Shown here: positions 11,648-23,223 of the stretch, piece by piece
Position numbering within the stretch: position 1 is the stretch's first letter
Layout of the letters: each line of letters begins with the position of its first letter
From: Schizophyllum amplum
Lineage: Eukaryota; Basidiomycota; Agaricomycetes; Agaricales; Schizophyllaceae
Direction: 5' to 3'
Length of the DNA stretch: 64,000 bases
Assembly (NCBI GenBank): GCA_007026445.1
Contig: VDMD01000039.1
Coordinates: forward strand, 62,001 to 126,000
Notes under the pieces: generated by a model
What the model was told of the DNA's origin: nothing
What the model saw: the letters and a program-made list of their open reading frames with translations, nothing else
Databases searched by the model: none
Position numbers and translations under genes: made by a program

Positions 11648-14600
11648 CTACTTCACCGTCCTCCTCGCCGTCCCAATCGTCGTACTGTTCACCTTGGTCG
11701 CGAACCGCAGAGACGTCAACGTCTCTCCCAAGTGTGCCGCGAGCGGTGACACGTTCACGATCATCTGCGCAGAGTAAGTGTAAGCGCCGAGCAAACGAGG
11801 GGTTGAGCGAACGAAGCGAGAAGAAAGCAAAGCGAGGAGCAAATGAGGCAGAGGAGTAAACGAAACGAGGAGAAAGCGAAGCAGAGGAGCAAACGAAGTG
11901 ACGAGAGGATGAAGTAAGGAGCAAACGAAGCGAGGAGAAATTGCAGGGTCGAGCAACAAGAAATTGCAGGGTCGAGCAACAAGTTGCAGGGTCGAGCAAC
12001 AAGACATCATGCAAACGAGGACATAGAGGAAGGAGCAGACACTCGACACTTACCAACGTCTTCGAATTCCCACCCAGCGAGTTTTGTAGCAGGTACGTCA
12101 ACTGTGAGGGCGGTCAGTACAAGTTCATTATCTAGCACATCCGCCAGCACAACTTGGCCCGCATGCCCACACGACTCCCCGTACAGGCACGTCCCCCTCC
12201 CCACGTATACACACACCATCCCCCCCACACACACGCCTGCCCATACACGCACGCCTCCCACCCCCCGTGCACCCACACCTTCTCGCACACCCACACCTCC
12301 TCGCACACACACACATCCCCTTCCCACAACCACAGCTCCCCCACTCACCTTCGAATTCCTATACGGCACATGCCGCTCTCCGCCCTCCCTGCCTCGCTCG
12401 CCGAGTGCAGCAATGACATCCCCGAGCGCGCTCAGACTCTTGTTGATCGCCTGGAAGGATCGATGCGTCAGTTAGGTGATTTACGCTGCGTCACTCAAGC
12501 AATTGCACCCGCGTACGCGAAGCAATCGCACCCGCATACGCGAAGCAACTGCACCCGCATACGCGAAGCACTTCCACGCTGTGTACGCGAAGCACTTCCA
12601 CGCCGCGCCACCTTCTCCAACTAATCCCCCTTGCCACCTTCTCCAACCAATTCCCCTCGCCTCCCTTCCCCACTCCTCCGCACCATCCCCCTCCCTCCTC
12701 CGCACCATCCCCCTCCTCCGCACCATCCCCCTTCCATCCACCCCCTTCCCTCCCATCTCCCACATGCTCCAAACAACCCAAACAACCAGAAAAAACCACT
12801 CACCTGCGTCTCCTTCAACCTCACATTCACCCCATTCACCCGCTCGCTCGCGTCCCCGACCCCGCTGTGCGCCAGCCGCTCGCTCCCCGCCAGGTCCACG
12901 AGGTGCAGGGCGCCGATGCGCGTCTCCGCAGGGCCGCCGTTGCGGGTACCGGTGGGAGCGCCATGTGAAGCGCCCGGCTCACCCCCACCCAACCTAGGTT
13001 CACCCGGCGGCGTCGTCGACCCATTGCTTGTCGACCCATTGCTCGTCGACCCATTGCTCGTCGACCCGTCGGTTCTGAAACCGTCCGTCGCCCGTGCGGG
13101 GCCACCCCTCCTCCCAACCACCCGAACCGTAAACACCGCATGACTCCGGCTCGACCGCGCATTCGCCAGCGTCGCCGCCACGCTCCGCCGCGCCGCCGCC
13201 CGCGCGAGCAGCCCGCGCACCGCCGCGGGCGAGCCGAGGGGGAGGACGGTCGCGCCTGTGGAGGGAGGGTGGTCAGTGTTGGAGGGAGGGTGGTTAGTGT
13301 TGGAGGGAGGATGGTTAGTGTGCGGGACAAGAGGAATTAGTGTGCGGGAAAGAAAGGGGGGAGGGGAGGAAAGAAAGGGGGGAGGGTGGTTAGTGTGCGG
13401 GAAAGAAAGGGGGGAGGGGAGGAAAGAAAGGGGGGAGGGCGTCAGTCAGTGTGTGGGAAAGGGGGAGGGGAGCAGCGTGTGGGAAAGGAGCGGAAGAAAG
13501 GGGGCAGGAAGGGAGAGGTGAGGGAAGAGGGAAGGGAGGAAGTAGGCGGAGAGAGAGAAAGAAGGACCAGGAAGGGACAAAACAAAGACCAGGAAAGGAC
13601 AAAACAAGGACCAGTACGAAGAATGAAAGAAACCACCGATACAAAAAGGGACGAACAGGACGGAAGGAGGGCACGACAACCAACGCAAATCGGATGGAGG
13701 GCAAGACAACCAACGCAAATCGGATGGAGGGCCCGACAACCAACGCAAATCACTCACCCGTCACCAGCGTCTGCCCCGTCCGCGGGTCGTGCTTGATCGC
13801 GTGCTTCTCCTTCTGCGCGTCCTGTGCGTCCGCCTTCTCCACGGGCGCCAAAAGATCGTGGATCGTCTCGTTGTACTAAAGGTGGGGGCGTTAGCGTACC
13901 ATCAGCGCGGTGCAGCAGAACTCGAAGGCAACCAGCAGAACTCGAAGGCAACCAGCAGAACTCGAAGGAGTACGCAGCAGGACTCGAAGGAGTAGCAGAA
14001 CTCATCCCGGAAATCCAACGCATACTCGACCCGGAAATCCAACGCACACTCATCCCGGAAATCCAACGCATACTCATCCCGGAAATCCAACGCATGCTCG
14101 ACCCGGAAATCCAACATAAACCCGACCCGGAAAGCAAGCATGACTCGCACCCGCCATCGCCAACACCGACTAGCCATCGCCAACACCGACCGGCCATCGC
14201 CAACACCGACCGGCCATCGTCAACACCGACCGGCCATCGTCAACACCAACCAGCCATCGCCAACACCGACCAACCATCACCAACACCATCAGGTCATCGC
14301 CAACACCAACAGGTCATCGCCAACACCGACCAGCCATCGCCAACACCGACCAACAGGTCATCGTCAACACCAACAGATCACCGTCAACACCAACAGGTCA
14401 CCGTCACAGCAGAGAACCATTCGCAGGCGCCACCAATCAAAAAAAAAAAAGAAGAAAAAACACATACACACACAAAAAAAAAACCACCACTCAACAAAAC
14501 AAAAAACCACCACACTCAACAACCAACAAAAAAACCACCACTCACAATCTCCAAAAACCTGCCCTCAAACTCAAACTCCCACCCATGCGCCCGCAACCCG

Positions 14601-17331
14601 GCCGCGGTCTCGAACAGCGCGTCCACCGCGCGCGGGATGAGGCCCCGGGTGGACGCCGAGGGGCCGCCTTCCATGGTGAACTGGGGAGGGGGGTGAGCAC
14701 GGGAGAACGTGGTGAGCACACAAGAACGTGGTGAGCACGCAAGAACGTGATGAGCACGCAAGAACGTGATGAGCACGCAAGGACGTGATGAGCACGCAAG
14801 AACGTGGTAGGGGGAGACAGAGGTAGACGTAGGCAAGGTATGGGGAGAGGGGTGTGCGTGCGTGTGTGGGTGTGCGTGCGTGTGTGGGTGTGCGTGCGTG
14901 CGTGTGTGTGTGTGTGCGTGGGTGTGGGTGTGCGTGCGAGTGTGGGTTGGGTGGGTGTGGGTGGTAAGGAGGCGAAGTAGAGACAGGTCACGAAGTAGAG
15001 ACAGGTCAAGGTCACGAAGTAGGGACAGGTGATGACAGGACACGAAGTAGGGCAAGGGTGCGAAGTAGAGACAGGTCAAGATCACGAAGTAGGGCAAGGG
15101 TGCGAAGTAGAGGCAAGGGTGCGAGGTAGAGGCAACAGAGGTCTCCACTCACCGACTTCCCACTCCCCGTCTGCCCATACGCGAAGACACACACGTCGTA
15201 CCCGTCCACCGCGCTTTGGGCGAGCTATGAAGAGGCGCTGGTTAGTTCCATGTATAGGGCGGCGTGATGAAGACGCAGGATAGGGTATGAAGACGCAGGA
15301 TAGGGTATGAAGACGCAGGATAGGGTATGAAGACGCAGGATAGGGTATGAAGACGCAGGATAGGGTATGAAGACGCAGGATAGGGTATGAAGATGCGGGG
15401 TAGAACGCAAAATAGGAGATGGAGACGCCAGAAAGAGTGTGGAGACGCTAGAAAGAGTGTGGAGACGCTCGAAAGAGTGTGGAGACGCTAGAAAGAGTGT
15501 GGAGACGCTGCAAAGAGTGTGGAGACGCTAGAAAGAGTGTGGAGACGTAGGGCGGAGGGTATGAAGTTGAGAGACGAAGGAGAGTGTAGAACCAAAGTCC
15601 AGAATCTGAAAGGAGTGATATGGTAGGGTGTAGGGCAGGGTATGAAGATGCAGAGCGAGGTATGAAGATGCAGAGCGAGGTAGGAAGATGCAGGGTAGAA
15701 GATGTAGAGAGGGTATGAAGATGCAGGGCGGGGTATGGAGATGTAGGGCGGGGTATGGAGATGCGAGGCGGGGTATGGAGATGCGAGGCGCGGTATGGAG
15801 ACGAAGGACGGATCAGGAGACGAAAGACAGACTAAACTCTCACCTGCGCCACCTCCCCAAACACATCCTCCTGCGTCGCCCTCGGCCCAAACACCCGATC
15901 AAACTGGAAGTTGTGCGTCTCCGGCCGCGACGCGCCCGTCGCGCTCTCCCCGGGCGCGCGCACGACGAGTTGGCGCGCGTCGGTGTCGGAGGTGGATGAC
16001 GTTAGAGGGGTGGATGATGTTAGAGGATCAGAGACATTGGAAGATGATGACGAGGAAGACGCAGCCGGCATGGATGAAGTCGGCAAGGATGAAGTACCCG
16101 ACGCGGCCATCATCGCGCCACCCGGCGCAGACATCAACGCGCCACCCGGCGCGGCCATCAACGCGCCACCCTCCACCGGATCGTCCGGGAACGCCATCTC
16201 CGCCACATCGCCCTCGTCCCCCAGGGGCGGGCGCACCCTGCAGAACACGCGTATATTCCCCTTCAGCTCCTGGATCTCGTTGTGCAGCCGCCGGCGCAGC
16301 GCGTCGTGCGCCACCGCCTCCTCCTTCAACCGCGCGTTCTCCCGACGCAGCTCCTCCGCGTCCCGCGCCAAATCCGCGCGCCCCGCGGTGAGCGCGTCCA
16401 GCTGCGCCACGAGCGCCTTGTGCTGTGCATCGAGCGCGGCGTACTGCGCGGCCGCCGTCAGCTGCTGCGTCGCCTGTGCCGCGAGCGCCGCGCGCGCGTC
16501 CCCGGCCTCCCCCCTCGCGCGCTCGAGATCGCCCCGCGTGAGCCGGAGCTCGTCGCCGAGTTCGCGCAGCTCGCGATCGCGCTTGCGCACGGCGGCCTCG
16601 AGGTCCTCGACCTCGCGCACGCGGCGGCGCTGCTCGTCGGCGAGCGCGTCCTGGGTGGCGGCGAGCGCGCGGCGGCCGGCGAGGTGCTCGTCGCGGGTGG
16701 TGGAGAGGGCGGATTGGATGGCGGCGACCTTGGTGCGCTCGGCGTCCATGTCGGCTTGGACGCGGGCCTGATCGGCGGCGCGGGCGGATTCGAGGGCGTC
16801 GAGTTTGGTGTGGAGGGCGTCGAGGCGGGGGTCGCCGTTGCTGGTGGTGGGGGCGGCGCCGGGGCGGCGGGTGAGGTTGGTGGTGGAGGAGGAGCGGGAG
16901 GGTGGCTTGGCGGAGGCGATGGGCGGGGCGCTGGTGCCGTGGGTGGAGCGGGCGAGGGTGGGGGCGCGGGGCATCGTGAGTGGCTTGGGGCCTGTGCCGG
17001 ACGCGGGACGCGTAGACGTAGACTGCGCGAGACTGCTGCCAGAGATGGAGCGCGTCGTGGGCCGGGCGAGGTTCGTGGTCGAGCGCGAGGGCTGCAGGGG
17101 TCGCGCGCGGCCGATGCCTATGGCGGGGAGCTTGCGGGGCTTGTCGAGCGCTTCAGCGAGCTCGTCGTCGTCGTCGTCAACGGTCTTGCGCTTGCGGGTG
17201 GCCGGCGGGGCGGTCTCGGCGTCCTCCTCCTCTTCGGCGATGGCTTTGCGTTTGCGACTGGCTGTGGGCGCTGCGAGCGATGGCGCCGGGCCAGCCGTCG
17301 GCGATGACTGTAGGCGCGGCAGACGCGACAT
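11648..17331 (-). CDS. Kinesin-14, C-terminal minus-end motor
   Basis: Eight exons (17331-15844, 15224-15153, 14680-14546, 13875-13758, 13255-12804, 12450-12349, 12101-12054, 11764-11648) join in frame to 843 residues. Order: Ser/Arg-rich basic tail with KRK clusters, coiled coil (~185-400), neck [14 protein letters not shown], then motor. Motor landmarks are the P-loop GQTGSGKS, switch I NARSSRSH, switch II DLAGSER, and [14 protein letters not shown]. Kinesin-14 motors slide and focus spindle microtubules toward minus ends. Two repeat-like insertions lie in the motor: [12 protein letters not shown] (about 16120-16185) and SNGST-type (about 13020-13070). Five of the seven introns are about 290-670 nt and full of tandem repeats, against roughly 50-60 nt in most genes nearby. 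No frame break was found. Confidence 0.93.
11930..12005. repeat. Minisatellite in last kinesin intron
   Basis: Three near-perfect copies of a 20-bp unit (TTGCAGGGTCGAGCAACAAG) sit next to a degenerate array of AAACGAAGCGAGGAG-like units at about 11790-11930. Confidence 0.75.
12490..12615. repeat. Minisatellite in kinesin intron
   Basis: About six copies of a ~20-bp unit built on GCATACGCGAAGCA, within the intron between the exon ending NVRLKETQ and the exon starting [11 protein letters not shown]. Confidence 0.7.
13258..13750. repeat. Branch-site minisatellites in kinesin intron
   Basis: On the gene strand the first units read like CACTAACCACCCTCCCTCC, so each carries a CTAAC branch-like motif. 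They are followed by G/A-rich arrays and, at about 13665-13750, three copies of a ~30-bp unit containing ACAACCAACGCAAATC. Confidence 0.7.
13915..14410. repeat. Compound minisatellite in kinesin intron
   Basis: Three arrays follow one another: about three 21-bp units with GCAGAACTCGAAGG, about six 24-bp units with CGGAAATCCAACGCA (14018-14130), and about a dozen ~21-bp units with CATCGCCAACACCGACC (14160-14400). Confidence 0.78.
15240..15800. repeat. Minisatellites in first kinesin intron
   Basis: About seven copies of a 20-bp unit (TAGGGTATGAAGACGCAGGA, 15265-15390) are followed by about six copies of a 20-bp unit (GAAAGAGTGTGGAGACGCTA, 15425-15550). A third array on GGGTATGGAGATG follows at 15640-15800. 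All lie in a 619-nt intron. Confidence 0.8.
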
Positions 17332-17988
17332 TTCTGCAATCTGGTCAGCGAGAGTGACGACGCGGACGACGGCGAACAACGCACTCGGCGATTGTCGTCT
17401 TCGGTGGCGATGGTCGAGGACAACGTTGACGGCGACTGTGACACAAGCGTGACTGTGGCCAGCGACGCGTCGGTCACGTGCTCGCATGTTCTCTTTGTCT
17501 CCCGAGTCCCGACGTCACTGAGACTCACTCGACAGCTTGACGCGCCGCTTTGCATACCTCCAGTATACCCTGGGTGTGCTACCGTAGCCCTACGAAACTG
17601 GCCCCGTCCGTGCCTTTGTCTTTGTTTCATTTATGCCATTGCCAACTTGAACCTTGCGATTGTACTTTGCACCCTTGCTGATAATGTCCCCTCCCTATGT
17701 AGCGTCGCACTGCTCGATCGTCCATAACTTTAGTCATCGCGTCGTTGTTCTCCCTGATTACAAGTACAGCAAAATAAGTAAGTAAATAGCCAATGCCATG
17801 TCATGTCTATAGTGTACAGTGTGCGGTCGTGAGTAAGTTAGGTACATCGCGAGTCTATTGCTTTTGTTTTTTGGTCTACGGCAAGATGTGAAGGGTGTCC
17901 GTATGCGACTGGATCATCGGGACAACGACACAAAAACCATCGGTCCAACGACACTTGGATCCCTGGTCCAACGAAGGCGCCCGCCGCC
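17332..17988. other. Kinesin promoter and SulP 3' flank
   Basis: About 650 bp between the kinesin start and the sulfate permease stop region. An acceptor-like TTGCAG just upstream of the kinesin ATG suggests a 5' UTR intron. No other gene is supported. Confidence 0.4.
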
Positions 17989-20943
17989 TCACCGATACGA
18001 CGGCACCCGCCGCACCTGCAGCCCGCCCTCCGCCGCGCGCACCGCCTCCTGCAGGTCGAGATGGAAGAACGGCGTCTCCTCCGTGATCAGGGGCGTCACC
18101 TCCAGCTCCGTCACGACGCCCGCGGTCTTCAGGTCGACGCCCGCGGTCTTCAGGTCGACTCGCTTGAGATCGGTGTCCGACACCGACCGCTCCCGCGCCT
18201 GCTCGACGATGTCGGCGCCGCGCGACTCGAGGTCGTGGTGTAGGCGCGACTCGAGGTCGTGGTGCAACCGCGACTCGAGGTCGTGATGCAACCGCGACTC
18301 GAGGTCGTGATGCAGGCGCGACTCGAGGTCGTGATGCAACCGCGACTCGAGGTCGTGATGCAACCGCGACTCGAGGTCGTGGTGCAGCTGCGGCGACGTC
18401 TCCGGGTCGCCCTCCCGCAAGCCATCGCGGTACGGCACGACGGGTGCGACCTCGTGACTCCTGCCCGCGTCGTGCGCGTTCGCGACGAACCCAAACCCGC
18501 CGGCCACGAGCGCGCGGCGGATCCACGGTGAGAGGATGCTCGCAAAGTGGAACTGCAGAAGAAAAAAACTCTAGTCAGCCATCATCATACACCAGCCATC
18601 ATCATACACCAGCTATAGCGATGAGTAAAAACTCACCTCCACCGGCGCATCCGTCCACCGCTCAATCTCGTTCCGCGTATCGATCAGGGACTGCACCGCC
18701 GTCGTATCAATATGCGAGATGGACGAAAAGTCCAGGACGACGGCGCGCAACAGCGGCAACGCCTCATTCCTCCTCTGCTCCTCCTCCGCCGACGACCCCT
18801 TCCGCGTCCCCGGATCGTTCCACGGGCGGTCCGCCATGCTAACCGTGCTCAGGTCCTTTCCCCTTCGCGTGTGCGCGCGCACATAGTCCACAATCCGCTC
18901 ATTCATCACCGCCGAGTTCGGGTACAGATAGCTCTCCTCGAACCGGTAGATCACCACGCCCGGCGCGGGCGGGATCACGCCCACGTTCGCCTGCGACAGG
19001 GGCACGAACACCTCGCGCTCGTACTCGCCGCCATCGTAGCCCGACCGCACGCTCGCCGTCTGGCTCGAGGAGAACGACTTGCCCGGGGACGGCAGGCTGC
19101 TGCCGCGCCGCAGGACGACCTTGCCGAGGAACTTGCCGCGCGGGTGCGCGACGCGGATGAGGAGGAGGGCGAGCGAGGCGCAGATGGACGCGTAGATCCC
19201 ATTCTCGATGGTCGTGAAGATCGTGATGAGCACGGCGGCGAGCCAGATGACGAACTCGAGCGGCGCGACGCGCCAGTAGGAGTACACCTGCGCGGGCGAG
19301 GCGACGAGGTCGGCGACGGCGTGGATGATGACGGCGGAGAGCGCGGCCGAGGGGATCCAGAAGAACGCTGGAGTGAGACCTGTGGGTGGGGGTGAGCGTC
19401 TGCTGTAGGAGTGGAAGACGGAGGGGAGGGAAACATACCGTACAGGGCGACAAGGACGACGACGGCGGTGATGATGCCCGCCGCGGGCGTGCGCACGCCA
19501 CACTTGCTCTTGAGCGCGGAGCGCGAGAAGGAGCCGGTGGCGGGGTACGCGTTGAAGCACGAGCCCACAAGATTGGTGACACCAATCGCGATGAGCTCCT
19601 GGTTCGGGTTGATCTTATACCCATTCACGCGGCCGAAGGCTGTCGGACGACATCAGCACCCGCCACGATCACGCCATAATGACACCGACTCAGACGTACA
19701 CTTCGAGATCGCGATGTGCTCGAGCAGGAGGATGATCGTAGCCACCGGGAGCTCGCCGGCGAGCGCAGAGATGAGGTCCTTGTCGATGACGGGCTGCCCG
19801 ATGTGCTGGAAGCCGCTGGGCACGTCCTTCAAGATCTTGATCGGGTAGCTGCCCGCCGCGTCCTTGTTGTGGCGGCAGTACAACCAGGCGGCGATCGTGA
19901 GGACAAGGATCGTGACCGCGTTGCGGAGCACGGAGGCGAAGAATAAGAGGCGGGCTGCGAGAACCAGTCAGCACGCAGAGCTGCATGTACGACGAAGAGA
20001 TGCATACAGTGCTTGGGATACCGCTTAGACAGCTTATCACAGATGATACGGAAGCCATAGAGGAAGACAAGGGCCGGCAGACCGAACGCGGCGTCCATGC
20101 TCGTGCTGGGCAGGTGCTTGAGCGTGTTGATGATAACCTTGTACGTCGACGCGCGCGTGCTACAGAAAGAGATCAGACGATGGACGAACAGCACGTAGGA
20201 GCTCAGACGCACTCGAACCCAGAGATCCCCATGAGCGCCGGCACCTGGCCCGCAACGATGCTGATCGCCGAGCCCGTCATGAAGCCGGAGATCGCGGGCG
20301 CAGGGATAAAGTCGACGATCCAGCCCAGGCGCAGAAGACCGATGCCGAGGACGATGAAACCACAGACGAAGGCAACGGTGGTGGCGATGAGCGGCGCCTC
20401 CCACCGCCCGGGGTGCGCGCTCTCGACCGAGTTGATGATTTGCGAGACCGTGAGCGACATGACCGCGACGGGGCCGATCGACACGTCCTTCGAGGTGGCG
20501 AATAGCTGGGAGGAATGCGAACATCAGACGGCGGTATCAGGGCGAAAGCGATCTATCACGCACGCAGTATATGAGCACGCCCACGAAGGACGAGTAGAGG
20601 CCGTACTCGGGAGACAGGGTGGCGATTTGGGCGTAAGACATGCCCTGCGGTACGAGGACCATCCCGACGGTGAGGCCCGCGATGACATCGCCCGAGAGCC
20701 AGCCGAGGTTGTAGCGCGAGATCCAGCCAAAGATGGGGAACAAGCTAGAGAGATAATCGACGACCTGCGTTCGAACAGATCAGTGCGCTGCTTTATGAAG
20801 GGACAGGAGTTGAGACGCACCGCAACTCTCGGGTCGAACGACCGTTCCCTAAACCAGTCGGTGGTGGAGATGACTGGGACGGCCTCTTCGGGATACGCGA
20901 TGACGCGCTTCCCGAACTTTTTCGCGGACTCGGTAGAGGGCAT
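17989..20943 (-). CDS. SulP-family sulfate permease with STAS domain
   Basis: Eight exons (20943-20821, 20764-20564, 20505-20213, 20159-20008, 19954-19700, 19639-19439, 19379-18637, 18552-17989) join in frame to about 843 residues. The membrane part shows GDVIAGLTVGMVLVPQGMSYA, PEYGLYSSF, GFMTGSAIS and the EHIAISKSFGR to NPNQELIAIG block typical of fungal SUL1/SUL2 transporters, which carry sulfate/H+ at the plasma membrane. The STAS domain has AVVLDFSSISHIDTTAVQSL. It is interrupted near its end by seven LHHDLESR repeats and a short DLKTAGV duplication before the final PFFHLDLQEAV motif. Introns are short (about 50-85 nt). No frame break; the coding repeats keep frame because the units are multiples of three. 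Confidence 0.93.
18221..18390 (-). repeat. In-frame 24-bp coding minisatellite (LHHDLESR x7)
   Basis: Seven tandem 24-bp units encode LHHDLESR in the C-terminal cytosolic STAS region of the sulfate permease. The units are almost identical at DNA level, including synonymous sites, which points to recent expansion. Copy number is likely variable between strains. Confidence 0.92.
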
Positions 20944-23223
20944 AGTGTCGCGCGCGTTCGCTATCTTAGACCGCTAGGGAGGGAATGGAGGCTGGCTGCG
21001 GGACGGGTATAATCGTCGTGCAGGGTATGCTGGTCGGGAGGTGGTGGGGGGAACAGCAACAACAACGATGGGACGGATGACATTTTGCTATATAACATCC
21101 TGACGCAAACGCGGATGGAAAAGTTGCAATTGATGCCTGGAATTGCGTGCGTCCAGGGGGTGCCAGAGCAAAGAGAAAGAATGGCGTGCTCATGATCATC
21201 ATGAGTGATCGACGCTGAGTGATGGGCCCGATCGGTCCAAGTTTGGTCACAAAAGCCGCACGTGTGCGTGACTTTCTGCCCCTTCCTTCGCCATTCTCTG
21301 TGGGCCGTTCGCCATTTCCTAGGGGGTCTCTGGCGGCTTTCAATCTCTCGCTCGACGCTCTGAAGCTCTCGCTCGACGCTCTGAAGCTCTCGCTCGACGC
21401 TCTGAAGCTCTCGCTCGACGTTCTGGAAACCAGATCATGCCCTTCTTTGCTCTGGAACCCTCCGCTGCGGGACCTTCGGGCGGAACGTCATATGGGGCAG
21501 CGGACTACCCGCATATGGAGCAGCGGACTACCCGCACACAATCGCCCGCTTTCCCCGGTTTCTTTTCCCGCTACTCTGGAGCTTGCTCTCGTATACTCCT
21601 GATACTGTATACTCTCGTCCTTCTCCTCGCCGGGCCTGCCCGCTGCATGTACACGTTCCGAGTGCGCGCCAAGATAGAATCTCAAAAGATGGGCCCGCAT
21701 CCCGGATGATGGGCGCGAATAAGTAACAGGATAGTAGAGCGGCGATGCTTGCAGATAGCTATACCGAAGTGGAGACAGATATACAGAAGTGGGGACACAT
21801 ATACGGAAGTGGAGACAGACATGGTGAGCTCTTAACGAGGAAGTGTGTCTTTTTTGCTAGCATGAATCGTGGTCCCTGGGCTTCTCCTGGTACTGGGCAG
21901 CCTACTCCTGGTCGTGGACGGCCTTCTTTTGGTGCTGGACGGCCTTCTACTGTTCTGGATGGCGGACGTGATCATGGGACGAGATACATATACGTCCCGT
22001 CCATGATATCCACCTGCCAAGCTGCTTGACCCACATCCCCTTCGTCGAACGTACAACAGGACTCGAATATGGTCTACCTGAATACACCGGTACTTCAGTT
22101 CTCTCTAGGCTGGTCCTCTGACCTCAAGCTTCGCCTGTACTGTGTTCGGAGACCGGGAGATAGTCTTCGGCACACTTGGGGGACTTTGTCAACACGGATG
22201 CCTGACCAGCGCGATGGGCGCTGGTAGTCCCCATCGCGCTGGTAGTCCTTGGTCTAGCGCGTCCGCTGGGATAATCGTAGGCCTAGCGTGTCCGCAGGAG
22301 ACAAGGCCCGGAGAAGACCCGGAGAAGACAAGGTCCGCAGGAGACAGGGTCCAGGGTCCGCAGGAGACAAGGTCCGCAGAGGACAAAGGTCTGTGCAATC
22401 TCAGTCTGGAATTCGAGTCGTCAGCGGGCAACAACGACGCAGGGAAAGCGGTGGATACTACTTACCGGTACGTACTTCCAAAGAGCGATATCACGCAGAG
22501 TCGTACAGTAAACGCCCCCGTTTATCGAGGGCGAGACTCGTACTCGTGAGTGCGAGACTCCGTACACTCGTGTGTAAATGACCGCAGAGGACGGCGGCGG
22601 TCGTCCCGAGTCCCGACAGTCCGAGTGAGCGGTGGCGGTCAGCGGCCCAATAAGTACATGCAGTGAGTGGGGATGTATCATGTCTATCGGGGAGGGCGGG
22701 AGCTCTCAACCTCATTGAGCGTTGGACGCGGACGTGCGATTCAGGTCAGGTGGCCAGAGCAGCAGGACTCGGGAGCACAATTTTGAACGGAGCGAGTTAC
22801 CGAGTTTGCATTTGTTTGTCGTTCGAAGAGATGGCGTAGACCGGATCCCGTTCCCTCCAAAGACGACCTCAGCCTGCTCAATTCAACTTTGGAACGTCGT
22901 GGTGGGACTGGCGTCCAGGTTAGAGGTGGCGGCGGGCGCTCTTTGAAGGGCATCAGCCGGGTACTTAACCTTGTAGCTTGGAGCTTTATCAGCCGAAGAG
23001 ACATGGTACGCACAATGCGTTATGTGAACGCTGGAAGGACGCGGCGGATGTTCCTCCTTCGTGTCACGGAATGCGCGCGACGCGTGCCGGACCTCACGTG
23101 ATCGTGCGATGATCATTGCGTCGCCCCGGTGCTGGCGGCGCGGCATTCCGACCAGGTTCACCGTTCTCGTCTTTGCCACTGTGACCACTTGCGACCCAGG
23201 CTAGACGAACGCCTGACAGCATC
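20944..23223. other. 2.3-kb intergenic region with short tandem repeats
   Basis: No coding gene is supported. Tandem repeats are visible: four 18-bp units (CTCGCTCGACGCTCTGAAG-like) at about 21345-21422, three ~20-bp units containing GAAGTGGAGACAGATATAC at about 21762-21820, and AGACAAGGTCCGCAGGAG-like units at about 22300-22390. The region should contain the divergent promoters of the sulfate permease and CWC27 genes. Confidence 0.5.

Noticed and set aside
14160..14400. Regular direct repeats resembling a CRISPR array
   Set aside because: Units are contiguous with no unique spacers, inside a kinesin intron of a eukaryotic genome.
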